Of a stretch of DNA of 64,000 bases, positions 11,560-23,841 are shown one piece after another. Origin of the DNA: Linum tenue (Eukaryota > Streptophyta > Magnoliopsida > Malpighiales > Linaceae). Made by a program: the position numbers and the translations under genes. The notes below the pieces were generated by a model, which searched no databases, was not told the origin of the DNA, and was given only the letters and a program-made list of their open reading frames with translations. Every line of letters begins with the position of its first letter. The stretch's first letter is position 1. The stretch covers positions 3,596,001-3,660,000 of the forward strand of contig CAMGYJ010000003.1 of NCBI GenBank assembly GCA_946122785.1, given 5' to 3'.

Positions 11560-12620
11560 GCTGTTTGGAGCTAAACAACGTCGTTTGTTCACTTAGCGGC
11601 ACTGGTATATTCTTGCAACACTGTTTTTAACTAACCACCGTTGTTTACTTAGTGTCGCGGTGCTGTTGATATCCCTCGCGTCATTGTTATCCACCCAGCG
11701 GTACTGTTTTCTCGTCTTGCGGTGCCGTTTGGCTTGTCGGGCCTTGCCAAAATCCAACCCGTTGTGGTATGGTTTCTAACTAAACGGTATCGCTTAGTAA
11801 TACTGCGGCGTTGTTGATGCCTTAAACGGTGTCGTTTTACTTCTCCGCGGCATCGTATTAAACGATACCGTCTAAAATAATAATAACGTAGTAATTAACC
11901 AAACCAGCCCTCATTGTTAACTCGCCGTCAAACTCTCACCCCGGCGTCGTTCTCAGTTAAGCAACGTCGTTTCCTTGTCCCGCGACGTCGTTGAATTTCT
12001 GAGCTTCGCGACACTGTTCTTATCTTAAACAATGTCGTTTTAACGGTTGCGGCATCGTTTGGCCTGCTCACGGTATCGTTTCTTTCCTTTGCGGCATCGT
12101 TTCCAACTGAACGACACCGTGCTAAAAAGTCATTAAAATATTAATTAACTGACCATCACTAGTCCACGACCAACAACATCGTTAGAGCCAAAACGGCTCC
12201 GTTTGTTTTTCCTTTTGCGACATTGTTTTTATTAAACACTGTCGTTTGCTATTCCGCGGTACCGTTTTCCCTCCTCCAACAAGGATTAAAAATATTAATT
12301 AATTAAAACAAACTCCTTCTCCCATAAGACACCCCACGCGCGGCCCCTCTTCTTTTTTATTCTTCCGTATCGTTTCCAGTACCGCGGTACCGCTGAGCCT
12401 CCTTGCGGTACCGTTTTACTCCAAAGGAATAACAAATAATAATTAAATAATCACAATTCCCCCTCCCCTTCATTAAATGAGCGGCCTCTTTATTTTCGGC
12501 CTGCGGTGTCGTTTCCGGTGTTGCGGTACCGGTCAGCTTCCTTGCGGTACCGTTTTTCTGTTTCGCGGTACCGTTTTAACTCCAAACGATACCGTTTTTT
12601 AACCCGCGGTATCGAATTAA
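11560..12620. repeat. Dense cluster of CGGTACCGTTT-like palindromic motifs in LTR A
   Basis: Hand count gives about 37 variants of a GCGGYAYCGTTT / AAACGRTRYCGTTT motif in roughly 1.06 kb. Spacing is irregular, about 20-50 bp. Many are near-palindromes such as AAACGATACCGTTT. It is not a simple tandem array: spacers are unrelated while the 10-14-bp core recurs. The same cluster is present in copy 2, split at the CACTA insertion (about 20170-20845 and 29413-29800). Confidence 0.85.
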
Positions 12621-12863
12621 ATGCCGAGACTAATTAATGCGGCATTTAATTCCGGCCGAATTAATTTTAGGTGTCAACAATATCACAACAGATTGTCGAT
12701 GTGGATGTTGGCATCGTTGTTGAAATCCGCACTGCAATCTCGACAGAATGATAAACCTGGTGATCTAAGACCTTTGCTACATATGGTCTAGGGAAAAATC
12801 AATCCATACGTTGAGGCTCAAGCTTGGTGTATGTATAATTTCATTTCTCATATCGAATTTGGA

Positions 12864-12865
<2 letters not shown>

Positions 12866-12902
<37 letters not shown>
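12866..12902. repeat. (GA)n microsatellite, copy 1
   Basis: The equivalent run in copy 2 (about 30047-30095) is 12 bp longer. This is one of only two length differences seen between the copies outside the large insertions. Confidence 0.95.
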
Positions 12903-12904
<2 letters not shown>

Positions 12905-13120
12905 CATAAATTGACGTCAATGTTGTCACCTCCTGACTTAGTTGATGAATCACGCATATTCTGAACAACCTACGTTGTCACTTATAAACAGAGCGTGAAT
13001 CTTACTATCATGGTGTGTGTTGGTTAGTATATAAGCTTCACATATTTATGGAAGGATGTGGTAGTCAAGTTTTAAAGTTCAGAGGTGCGTTTCTAGCTAA
13101 TCCAAAGTATAGACGAGTGG

Positions 13121-13446
13121 AGCTGAATCTTGACTCCACTACCGCCATTAAGATCGTAAAAAAACTGGGAGGATGACAGTCATTCCCATGGTGTGCTTGC
13201 TCGTCAGTTTGGGCAGCTTTTGAATAGATATTGGGTTGTTGTTATTAAACATGTCTATAGAGAATGTAATTGTGTTGCTGACTTTTTAACTTCCAAAGGA
13301 CATGAAATGAATTTTGGCACACACCGTTTCAATGTGTACGGCCCTCTGCTCGATTATTGACTTTTGTATGATGTCATGGAAGTTTTTACCTCATCCGGGT
13401 TATTAATGATAGAAACTATGGCGATTGTCGTCCGTCTTCCTAAAAA
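13121..13446 (+). mobile_element. 5'-truncated LINE 3' end (RNase H remnant), copy 1
   Basis: A 17-bp TSD, AAAGTATAGACGAGTGG, flanks the segment at 13104-13120 and 13447-13463. The insert ends in an A run. Its translation begins VELNLDSTTAIKI and continues with VIKHVYRECNCVADFL, matching the RNase H-like (RVT_3) end of plant L1-type LINEs. In copy 1 a run of seven A (13158-13164) shifts the frame. Copy 2 has six and stays open. Confidence 0.85.
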
Positions 13447-13476
13447 AAAGTATAGACGAGTGGTTTGACTTTGGCC

Positions 13477-14574
13477 CATGGTAAAGGAAACCGGATGGTA
13501 CCGGCCGGTTGAACCGGTAAAACCGGAAATCGGACCAATAACGATACGGTAGGCTGGTTTGCTTCAAAATATCGTACCGGCCGGTTTTTCCGACTTAATC
13601 GGTACAAACGAAAAAACCGCCCGGTTTTGGTCTAACCGGCGGTAGGCTCATTGGAAGGAAAACGTCACCGTTCCAATACTGAAAATTGCCAAAGGGAGAT
13701 CAATTAGGAGAGATCGAGCGCTGGAACAGGAGATTCACATGCGGCGGAGCAAGTCGTGCGCCGAAGGGAGATCGAGCGCCGCCAAGGAGCTCGACATGTG
13801 GTTCAAGAATCCGGACGAATCGACCACCGATTCCGACACCAATTCTTCCTCGAGCGTATGGATCTTCGGAGGAGGGTTTGGTTCTGTCGAAGGGATCCGG
13901 CAACGTTTTCCGGAGCTGCAAGGCACAAAACGTGAGCTTGGCGGCCGACCGGAAGCTGGGCTGCTGTTATCGGCCGACATGGAGGTAGGTAAATAGAAGG
14001 AAGGAAGATAAATCCCTAATTCTTTACCGATCGAAATCTGTAATTTTTCTTCGTTGGTGAAAACTGAAAAGTGGGTTGCCATTTTCGTGTTTTGCTTTAA
14101 AAGTTTCTGGGCCGCTTCTATTGATGGGCTGGGCTGTCAAACAAAGAAGCCCAATTGTTTGTTGGGTACATGAGTTGCGGTCATGATGGATGGTAGTATA
14201 AGTTTCGTCAGTTTTGGTCTTGGCTTCATATGGAGTGACATTTTCGTTATCGAGCTTTGAGCTTTTGGTGATGCGATTAATTGGTGTCTAACTCATGATA
14301 ATCTCTTTGTGATGCGATTAATTGGTGTTTAACTCATAATTTTTTTGCTAACTACTTGTATTTATTGATTTATTATCCGGTATATTCTGATATATCTGGT
14401 ATTACTCCGAGACGATACCCTTATTTTGGCGGCACAGTTTTTTGACAAAAAATATATTTTATTATTACAAAAACGATATTTACCGGTATGAAACAGTTGA
14501 ACCGCGGTCGTACCACAAAATACCCTACCAGAAAGGAATCCGATATGATGTTCGGTACGGTTTCCTTTACCATG
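13477..14574. mobile_element. hAT-like non-autonomous element, copy 1
   Basis: The TIR CATGGTAAAGGAAACCG is perfect at both ends (right end as reverse complement). The 8-bp TSD CTTTGGCC is at 13469-13476 and 14575-14582. The flanks are rich in ACCGG. The GC-rich interior (13690-14080) is open in several frames and could be a captured gene 5' end, but no domain is recognised. The duplicate copy is at 30669-31766. Confidence 0.88.
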
Positions 14575-15090
14575 CTTTGGCCAAACATTCCAGCCAATCA
14601 GATGCCACAAAAGTAGTCGAAGAGGCCAGAAATTAGACGTGGGGTTTCTCCATTTATTTATGCATTCTATGTGATTTGAATATTTGATAATAGTATTGAA
14701 TCATTATGGCCTTATCCCTGGCACTTTGAACAGTTGTTTTGTGGGAATCTTTTCTTCTCCTCTCTTCCTCCCTATTTGTTTAGATTTTGATTGGATAAAA
14801 GCATGTGCAGATCTTCCTCTTCTCTCTTCTCTTTTGAGCAGTTAGGGCTGTTCGATAAAAAAATGTCAAGAGGCTTAGCTCTTGGCCGTTGCAAGAAGCC
14901 AACAAACCAACCAACACCAGCCCATAAACGTTGCCCTAGTTTTGTATTTTGCCGATTTTTTGTCTTTAGAAATGGCTACCATGTGGTGGAATAAAATATT
15001 CATATAATTCTATCTCAAGTACCAATTGATCATGGACAAAAAGATTTTTCAACCTGGAATGACTTTTCTTTACTGAAAATTCATCAACAA

Positions 15091-15546
15091 CAAGGTTGTC
15101 AACCCGCGGGTCGACCCAGTTTGACCCTGACCCGACGAAAAAAACGGGCCGCACGCACCCACTGGGCCGACCGCTATAAGGTACCGAGTTGGAGGTCAAA
15201 TTGTGTCATTTTTTCCTTTGATTTACGAAATGCGCCAATTTTCCGATTTTTCTTTTCGCCCAACTCAATCTTTGGAATCCTAAGTTGAACATTTGAATAT
15301 TTATGTTATATAAGTGTGTGTGAATTTTCATTATATGTTGGATCTAAGTACGATATGTTATTTTGGTGTAATATTATATGTTATAACTCATATGTTAGAT
15401 AAGATTTGATATAATTTATGAGGATAAGTACAATATAATGACTTTTTTCATATTTCCGGGCCAAACCGGACTAAAACGGTTGACCCATTAACCCTTGACC
15501 CACTAACTCGACCGGGTCCGGATCAATCCGCAAGTTGACAACCTTG
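15091..15546. mobile_element. Short hAT-like MITE, copy 1
   Basis: The ends are CAAGGTTGTCAACCCGCG and the inverse of CGCAAGTTGACAACCTTG. The flanking 8-mers ATCAACAA (15083-15090) and ATCAACAG (15547-15554) match at seven of eight positions. The interior is AT-rich with no coding potential. The duplicate is at 32283-32738. Confidence 0.78.
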
Positions 15547-18220
15547 ATCAACAGTGTTCTAATGTGATCGATACTACCAATGTTCTCGTCTTCCCCACCA
15601 ACAGTAAATAACTTTTCTAGATTATTTCTTTTCCCAGGCAGGAGTACCCCTTGATCTTTTCCCACGACAAAAGAAAAGCCGGGGAACACAACAAAAGTGA
15701 TGCCATTAGCAAGGTAATCAACTAATCATACATAATTAACAAATGATGAAATTGAGATTATAGAGCTAGAAAATACTTTAGAATATTCGTTTGAATGAAC
15801 CCAATTCAATTTTTCTTCATGCACATCGAGATTTATCACGCAATATAACAGACAAAACACTTTTCCTCGAAAGCCCTTTTCGCTTTAACACGACACACAA
15901 ACTATACCAAAAACGTCGCTGTTTTTGTAAACTGCAATTTCATAGGTATGTTTGGCCGTGTTGTTCTCCGATTTTGCAGCGGTTGCTGTCTCAGCTGGCA
16001 CTGTGGAATATGTCTTTGTTTTGTACAAAAGGACTTCTTAGCCGTACACGATTCTTTAACAAGTGATGACGATGTGTCTTGCTTAATTAGTATATGCTAA
16101 TTGGTGATTAGTTACTGTTGATTGGTGTCCAAATGACCAACCTTACCTTTTTTCCGGTTAATGTGTCGTATTGAGATTGGAAATTTATGTTGTAGGTAAT
16201 CCATGTTGCCAAACATGCCGTCAAACCCTTCTTTTCTCTTTTCGAGAGTGGGATGTGAACAACTTTTGTCATATGGATCAGGATGTGTTAATTACTCGGC
16301 AGGTCGATCGGATTTAGGATTGAATAAGAATAAGGTGATTGGGAGTTCGTCAGGGCAGGCGTGAGAATTGGTACGATTCAGTATTAAATACTGAAATATC
16401 GAATATTGAATAACACACTAAAATCAATTTCAATCCCAAAATAAATTTGGTATCGCGATCTGTCTCAAAATATTTCGGTATCTCAATCGGTATTCTCGAA
16501 TACGAAACTAATTACCTTAGCAATTAAACATCAAATATATAAATAAATAATGCTGATGAGAATTTGATGTGAGAAAACTCTAATAAAAACTAATAGAAGT
16601 CATCATTAATTGGATCAAATCAAGTCTCCATTCAACTTATTATTATAGGTTCTCATGAGACTAAGCAAATGGTTTTGAGTTCGTCTAGCGCTAGAATATG
16701 GATAGGAGAAGGGGGATGTTGATATCTCAATTTCTTGTCATTGGTAATCTTTAATTCGATGGATTGGAAGTTGAGAGACGACTAATGAAAGAGTGTGTTT
16801 TTTTATGTCGTGAAAATAACCAAGAGATTGAGAGACGAGAATGACTTAAATTGGAAAGCTAAAGTTGAGTTAGATAGAGGGTTCGTGAATTGTCAAAGAG
16901 TAACGAAGAACTAAAGTATGTGTGTTATATTTATTTAATTAATTTTTTTTCAATATTTCGGTATTTAATTGAGTGAACCAAGTCTTAATCAGGTGAAATT
17001 TTACGATGGTTGGGTGAAATAGATGGCATGTGGTGAAGTGGTGGAGAATGACACATGCATCCACCAATTCATAATTTTAAATAATTAATGGTTAAATGAT
17101 ACACTAATGACTAATAGAATAATTATCAAGTGAAGGAAACATGACCTATGCAAATCTTATGGTTTAACCCTATGCTTTAACTAATTTAATCAACCTCTCT
17201 CTCCCTTAGTCATGACCTCACCAACTAAAGGGGGGGTTTCTTTTCCTAACACTAGTACAAAAGCAAACTGCAAAAGAGTTGTAATCCTACCTTAGTTAAT
17301 TAAAAGAAATTAATGACATTTGTAGTCCTTGTATTATGCTAGTTTAACAAACACATTCATATATCAACGATTTCAATCGAACATACAAAAAAACATTGTA
17401 TTTGTTTTCAAATTACTCCCTCCAACATAGTTTATGTAGTTCCTAATCAGGTGTAAATTTGGGCATGTTGACTTAATCTCATTCCATAAAAACGAAAGTC
17501 ACCAGAGACAAGGACAAAGAGATAATAAAAAAAATATATAGTATTACTGCATCCATAACACCCTATGTTTTCCAGATTATCGATAAAAAATATACACCTT
17601 CTCAATCAATATTGTCTCGTGATCTTGATTTACTTGTTGAGCTTCTGATTTGCAAAAATTTGAATGATCGAGTTGAAAGGTTTGAAGGTTTTACTCCCAT
17701 GACCATATTTCGTGTGCACAACATGTGATTTGTTCGAATTGAGTTCTCTTTGAATTTGTTTTATTTCATGTCGAGTTTTCTTATTACACACAAACATAAA
17801 ATGTATTATAAATCATATTGTTAGGGCTTATTAGCTAAAATGTTTGTAACTAGGGGAGCAAGTTTATTAACCCAATAAACCCGAAGGACTACAAGTCCTC
17901 TAAAGTTCTTTCTATGACTTTCCGACTTGGCCAAGGATGACCCTTCTCCATCTAGGGTTTCAATAAAAGAGCAAAAACCCTTTTACTTTCACTAACTCCC
18001 AACCAAAGAAAGTTCAACAAAACAAACCATATAATAAGCCAAAGTCACCTCCAATGAAATGTCTTGCTCCCCACACCTAGCCACATATAATTACCTCATC
18101 TTCTTTGTTGGCTCCATTGCTTAAATATAGTATTATTGGATGAAAAAGAGCACTTCATTTCCACATACATAGAGCAATCATATGACGACACCCATTGATT
18201 CATTAGTTTAACCCAAATGA
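15547..18220. other. Intergenic DNA between the MITE and LTR B, copy 1
   Basis: No gene is supported; the open frames lack family motifs. A possible MITE lies at 16385-16969, with inverted ends ATTAAATACTGAAATAT and ATTAAATACCGAAATAT but no clear TSD. The same stretch recurs at 32739-35412. Confidence 0.5.
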
Positions 18221-18225
18221 TTATC

Positions 18226-19509
18226 TGTTTTCCGGCGAGGAAAAACTTGTGTTTGAACACAATGAATGCACCTTTGACTTCTTGAACAACGATAATTACA
18301 CGGTCCACTCCTCTCCGAACAATGTTCGAACGAGGGTGTTTGATGTTTTGATGGTTTTTTGGGAACAAGCTACGTTACTCTACTCCTATGGAGGTTCAGT
18401 GAGAGCTCCGAAAAACTAAAAGGCAAGTTGCAGAGAAAAGATAAATTTTGACATAGTGTGTCAAATGATTGGTTGTGGAACCCTTTTCCCGTCTTTGTTT
18501 CTCCTATTTATAGTCACTGGGTGTAACTGCCTTGGTAACCGCCGTAGTAATTGCTAGCTGGCCTTTTGCTCCAACCGCCTTAGGGGCCGCTTGTCGCTGC
18601 CTTTGTGACTAGTTGGTAACAGTCGCCTTGGGGGTCTCGTCTCGTCGCCCTGTCATGACTGGATGGGGTTGAGGTTCTTTGCTTAGCCTCCCTGATGAAG
18701 TCTTGATCGCACCCTCGGCTGCTTGATGACTCCCCACTCTTGTCGTCTTGAGACCGCTACCATCTCATGACACCAATCCTGGGGCTTGGTCTCCATACTT
18801 AGTCTTTGTAGCCTCATCCAGTTGATAAGTTACACCCTGCCGGCTTGGTACCCCGTTAGGGTGCTACCAAGTCGGCCTTGGGACTTTGTCTCCATATGGC
18901 CCCATAAGGACCATACATGGTTGTTTGGTACCTAGTCGGGTGGCCACCTCAGCTAGCCACCATGCCTTAGTAGAATTTCTTGTCTTGTTGGCTTGATACC
19001 CTGATGTATGGCTATCAAGTCCGTCTTGGCCCCCTGTTGCCTGGCCACCAAGTCAGTCTTACCGGCTTGATACCCCCTTGGGGTCATGGGACCCTGTCGC
19101 TTTGCTTGGCTGCCAAGCATGTCTTGTCGACCCCGTTGGCTTCATACTTAGCCAAATTCATGCTTTTCATGTCTTGGAACCAAGCCATGCCTTGCCGGCT
19201 TGGTACCCTCTTGCTATGGCCATGTGATTCCATACTTAACCAATTTTCATGTATTTTAGTATCAAGCATGCCTTTTCGGCTTGATACCCCTTTGGCTCTA
19301 TACTTAGCCAAATTCAATGTTTTGGTACCAAGCCCTCCTTGCCGGCATGGTACCCTCTTGCCCCATACTCAACCGATTTTGTCTCAGCACGGATGGTCTC
19401 CTATTTGGTACCCGGCTTGGTACCCGGTCGTTTGGCACCCATCGGACGGTGTCATGCTTGACACCCTTGTGGTTGGATCTCCATACTTAGCAAATTTTCA
19501 CCTCGGCAT
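18226..19509 (-). mobile_element. Solo LTR B, truncated by the duplication junction (copy 1)
   Basis: It starts TGTTTTCCGGCGAGG after TTATC (18221-18225) and is identical to the left 1284 bp of the complete LTR B at 35418-37217. It ends abruptly at the junction with copy 2. A minus-strand TATA box (CTATAAATA, about 18521-18513) is included. Confidence 0.85.
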
Positions 19510-20845
19510 CAGCAACTCGACAAAACGACATTGAGCCACCCTTGTAATTATCCACCCGGGTTCGATAATCCACCCCCAACTCCTCAAGCCAAACTACATT
19601 CATCCTTGTTCGTAATACGGCGGCGTATCATAAACAACACCGCTTCACTTCTAAAATCTGAGCATGAGAGTCTCTTGTCTCGACAACGTCGTCGTTGTGG
19701 GGAATAAATTTCCCAGCGATCTCAACCCTAGCAACGTTGTTCTCCACTAAACAACGTCGTTTCTCGTCCAATCAGGAACGTTGGATTTGCGGCATTGTCA
19801 AATACATAACGACACAAGTAATGTTGCTCCCTTGTCCGAATCACGACATTATTTAGCTAGGACTTCAACAATGCTTGATCACTAGCCTGCTTGTCATAGA
19901 ATTGAAACAATGCCGCTTCTTGACATCATTGAACTCACTGCTTTGCTTCACAAACGACTAGCTCCGTGATCAACCATGTTCAAACACGGCCTGACCTTAA
20001 TCAATCTAGGTTAGAGCAAGCAATGTTGTTACTTACCAGGTCGCACTTGCAGCAACATTTGATTCCCGATCCCGTTGAGCTTGCGGTCTTGCGGCATGAA
20101 TAGTCTTGATTCTGTGGTGTTCTCGAGTCTCTGAGCATTGGACCCAACTCCTCGATGTGGGATTCGCAACGCTGTTTGGAGCTAAACAACGTCGTTTGTT
20201 CACTTAGCGGCACTGGTATATTCTTGCAACACTGTTTTTAACTAACCACCGTTGTTTACTTAGTGTCGCGGTGCTGTTGATATCCCTCGCGTCATTGTTA
20301 TCCACCCAGCGGTACTGTTTTCTCGTCTTGCGGTGCCGTTTGGCTTGTCGGGCCTTGCCAAAATCCAACCCGTTGTGGTATGGTTTCTAACTAAACGGTA
20401 TCGCTTAGTAATACTGCGGCGTTGTTGATGCCTTAAACGGTGTCGTTTTACTTCTCCGCGGCATCGTATTAAACGATACCGTCTAAAATAATAATAACGT
20501 AGTAATTAACCAAACCAGCCCTCATTGTTAACTCGCCGTCAAACTCTCACCCCGGCGTCGTTCTCAGTTAAGCAACGTCGTTTCCTTGTCCCGCGACGTC
20601 GTTGAATTTCTGAGCTTCGCGACACTGTTCTTATCTTAAACAATGTCGTTTTAACGGTTGCGGCATCGTTTGGCCTGCTCACGGTATCGTTTCTTTCCTT
20701 TGCGGCATCGTTTCCAACTGAACGACACCGTGCTAAAAAGTCATTAAAATATTAATTAACTGACCATCACTAGTCCACGACCAACAACATCGTTAGAGCC
20801 AAAACGGCTCCGTTTGTTTTTCCTTTTGCGACATTGTTTTTATTA

Positions 20846-21400
20846 CACTACAAGAAACAACACCTACTGACACAAATTCCTAGCCACGGTTAATTCAACT
20901 GTGGCTGGTATACTAAAACAGCCACGAACGTTATTATCATGAAGCTAACCATAACTTAATTATATTCTAGAGTTACAAATGAAATATAGCGAAGCTAAAT
21001 AATGTTTATAGTTTTGAAGCATAAGTGTTGTGGCAATAATGAGTGTTTTAGCTACTAAACTACCTGCCACAACTTAAATTCATAGCTGTTGATAAATTTA
21101 TTGCCTTAAAAGCACTTATTCATGGCTATACTTCTTACATTTTGCCACGTTAAAGAAATTGTGGCATAAATTATTTTTTAGCCATGAATATCATTAATTG
21201 TAACTGATTTTGATAACAATTTAGCTTCGAATGCCAAACTTCATGGCAACTTTTTATCAAATTACTTTTAGCCATAACCGACAAATTATGGCTGGAATGG
21301 TGAACAAGACTATGACTTTAATTATTATTTACATTATATGATGTGTCCACAGTTATACATATTCATAGCTGAAATTTATTAGGGATGACGTTTTTGTGCT
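20846..21400. repeat. CACTA subterminal repeats, left
   Basis: Short motifs in both orientations (AGCCACGA, TGTGGCTG, TGTGGCAA, TGCCACAA, AGCCATGA) recur every 20-40 bp from the left terminus. In En/Spm elements such motifs bind the TNPA-type protein. That role here is family knowledge. Confidence 0.8.
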
Positions 21401-21856
21401 AATGTTGATATTTATATATATGCCTCTTATGAAATCATTGTTGTCATGTACTGAAGAAAAAATCTAATAACAAAAGTGATTTAATAATTTTGTTCATACT
21501 CCAATAAATAGAGAAAAAAGTTTAAAATAAAAGAATACCTTACAGTTACCCAAAAAATACCAACTTATAAAAAAGACATAACAATACATATTGTTATGTA
21601 GAATGTTTTTTGCAATATAAAGCATCTACACTACTGCACTACATGGAACATAGAATGAAAGAAGGTATCCACAGAACTAGAACCGCCAACTCAAAGTCAA
21701 AATCCTATGCTGATACTGCTAGCTCAATGGTTTGTTGGTCACGAGATGAAAATTGCACCTGTTGCATGTTAATACATATATTATTAATCGAGTAAAAGAC
21801 CTTCACTTGTATATTCAAAGCAGAAAGAATTAAATTAATAAATTAAAAATTTTACC

Positions 21857-22573
21857 TTATAACAAGAAGTCGTCATTATCTTCAGACTCGCCGGAACTCT
21901 GTCCTTCATCTGCACTGTTCTCACTATGATTGCTATTATCATCAGAATCATCATGTGCCTCATCATTTTCCTCCCAATCATCTAGTTCATTGCCTTGAAC
22001 AAGATTATGGATTGGATAATTGGTTGCGGATTTCTCTTGTTGAAAAGCCTCTTCTTGTTCATATGATTGTTCATCAACTGAGTCCTCAGAGAAGTGATCA
22101 AAAGAACTTTGAGATTGACCTTTCAAAACAACAATCCAATTAGGATTAGATCCATCTTGAGCATAAAATACTTGTTCCACCTGGGAGGCAAGGACAAATG
22201 GCTCATTTGTCACGAGCTTACGAGATGTATTAACACTAACAAAGCCATATTTGTCGACCTTCACTCCCCTGTCAATATTCTCAACATCCCACCATTCACA
22301 TTTGAACATTACAACCCTGTTTCCTCCCAAATATTGAAGCTCAATTATTTCAGTCAAAACTCCATAGTAATCAACAACCTTAGAACCCATAAGCCCCTTT
22401 AACAAGATGCCACTGTTTTGTTTGGCTTTTCTTGTTTCATGTTTTTTGGTATGAAATCTGAAACCATTGATCACATATCCATTGAACCTCTCAACACCAT
22501 ATAGAGGACCTCGAGCTAATGATAATAATTCTGCTCTCGACTGTACATCTTTGTTTGTACATAATTGTGATGC
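21857..22573 (-). CDS. CACTA transposase C-terminal fragment (DUF4216 domain)
   Basis: This open exon (238 codons) starts at a minus-strand AG acceptor (22575-22574). It reads ELLSLARGPLYGVERFNGY, VINGFRFHT, then DYYGVLTEIIELQYLGG, FKCEWWDV and PFVLASQVEQVFYAQD. I recognise this as DUF4216, which follows the Transposase_21 and DUF4218 parts of TNP2/TNPD-type CACTA transposases. It ends in a long acidic serine/aspartate/glutamate tail and a stop at 21857. The catalytic part is missing. Upstream DNA (22620-23040) looks like an unrelated leader with no transposase motifs, so an internal deletion has brought a new 5' region next to this exon. It could still encode a small DUF4216 protein if that leader supplies a promoter and first exon. 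Confidence 0.82.
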   Translation of the reverse strand, partial: ASQLCTNKDVQSRAELLSLARGPLYGVERFNGYVINGFRFHTKKHETRKAKQNSGILLKGLMGSKVVDYYGVLTEIIELQYLGGNRVVMFKCEWWDVENIDRGVKVDKYGFVSVNTSRKLVTNEPFVLASQVEQVFYAQDGSNPNWIVVLKGQSQSSFDHFSEDSVDEQSYEQEEAFQQEKSATNYPIHNLVQGNELDDWEENDEAHDDSDDNSNHSENSADEGQSSGESEDNDDFLL

Positions 22574-23289
22574 CTATAAAAAGTAGCAAATATTTAAGCA
22601 TACATATATAATATATATGCTTGAATGGCAAAAAACACGAAAACGTGAAGATTAACCAAGCAATAAAGTGGCCCCCTTGGAAAATCATAACCCAGAAATC
22701 CCATCTCCTCGATCTTTTTTCCCATACAGCGTTCCGAAGCCAATTCAAAAGTCAGAAACCATAACCCCTTTACAGTGTTGAAATTCATTCAAGAGTAAAA
22801 GCATAAACACTGGCTGAATAGGGGAAAAAACAATAAAGCAAGAGATTACCGATGATAGCAGAGCAGAATGAGTCCTTGAGCTGACAAAACAGAGTCAAGA
22901 TTCACGGAAGCTAGGGATACAAGATAATGGTGTTGGTAGCAGAGAGTAGCGGAGGAAGAGCTGCGGTTGGAGTGCCCGAAAAAGCTATGCGGTAGAGAAC
23001 AGCCTGCTTTTCCAAACCAATCTTCGTAGCTATTGCTTTTTACTTTTTTAATTAAAGGACCACCGTGGTCTCTCTAGTCTCATGTGTTGTATAATTTTTT
23101 TCCCAATAGGCACTAGGAAATAGTTCTTTAATTTACTAGTTTTTTTAACTTTATTGTATAACTCATTTAAAGCAAATTTTAATGGGCTTTGTAGCTGGGC
23201 TTGCAGTCCCAACAAGATTTCAATCACGGGCAAAATGAAGAAAGCACGAACCAAGTTTCGGGTGCTAAACACCAAATTTGTTGAGCAGT

Positions 23290-23520
23290 TCTACTATACT
23301 TTAAAGTATTGGAGTGATTAAATTACAACTTAAAGTTGTATCATAAGGGAATTTGACAGTAATGTTATGGTACAATTTTTAGTTGTGAAATTGTACCATA
23401 ACATAAAAGTACAACTTTAGTTTGTACCATAAAGAAATTTTACAAAAAAAATATAGGTAAGACCTAAAGTTGTACCATAACGTTAAAGATACAACTTCAA
23501 GTTGTACCATAAGAACAAAA
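23290..23520. repeat. AAGTTGTACCATAA-type short repeats
   Basis: About five variants of AAGTTGTACCATAA and its complement TTATGGTACAA lie within 230 bp of AT-rich DNA inside the CACTA element. No boundary or TSD was found. Confidence 0.6.
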
Positions 23521-23841
23521 TGTATAAACAAGAGTTATGCACCTAATCTATATCAATTTATGAATGGCAACTACCTACTCATAGGTAATTTTGCCCAAAT
23601 CCATTGATTATGAGTAGAGGTGGCAATTCTCAATCCAATTCATCAATCCAATCCACCAACCCATTAAAAATATCCATCTAATCCAATCCATTTAAATCGA
23701 ATCCATTTGATCCAAATCCAATTGGATTAGTGGATTCATGGATTGATCCATGGATCCAAATGATAAATTATGGTTTGGTACCTATACTTTTAATATTTTA
23801 CATTTTGGATCCATCAATCCAATCCATCACACCAATCCATG

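Larger units (their letters stand above)
9293..12679 (-). mobile_element. Solo LTR A (palindrome-rich), left copy
   Basis: The ends are TGTTTC... and ...GTCAACA, with a perfect 5-bp TSD ATATC at 9288-9292 and 12680-12684. Orientation is minus: read that way it starts TGTTGACACC and has a TATA-like TATAAAG near 9787-9781. Without the inserted hAT element (10354-11328 plus one TSD) it is about 2.4 kb. There is no polypurine tract or PBS next to it, so it is a solo LTR. The left edge of the large tandem duplication (9916) lies inside it. A second partial copy (19510-29860) is in the duplicated unit, interrupted by the CACTA element. Confidence 0.82.
9916..19509 (+). repeat. Large tandem duplication, copy 1
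   Basis: This segment matches 19510-36703 base for base wherever compared, apart from one private hAT insertion (10354-11336 with TSD), a GA-microsatellite length change and a one-base A-run change. Without the hAT the unit is about 8.6 kb. The constant coordinate offsets (9594, then 8611, then 17181, then 17192) show there are no other length differences. Confidence 0.93.

Noticed and set aside
12777..12968. Open frames over (GA)n, (AC)n and (AT)n runs as genes (also near 645, 29958 and 59985)
   Set aside because: Translations are dipeptide repeats caused by microsatellites.
18980..19534. 184-codon open frame (206 codons at 36172-36792) as a gene
   Set aside because: It is translation of the degenerate GGCTTGGTACCC repeats of LTR B, and its end changes at the duplication junction.
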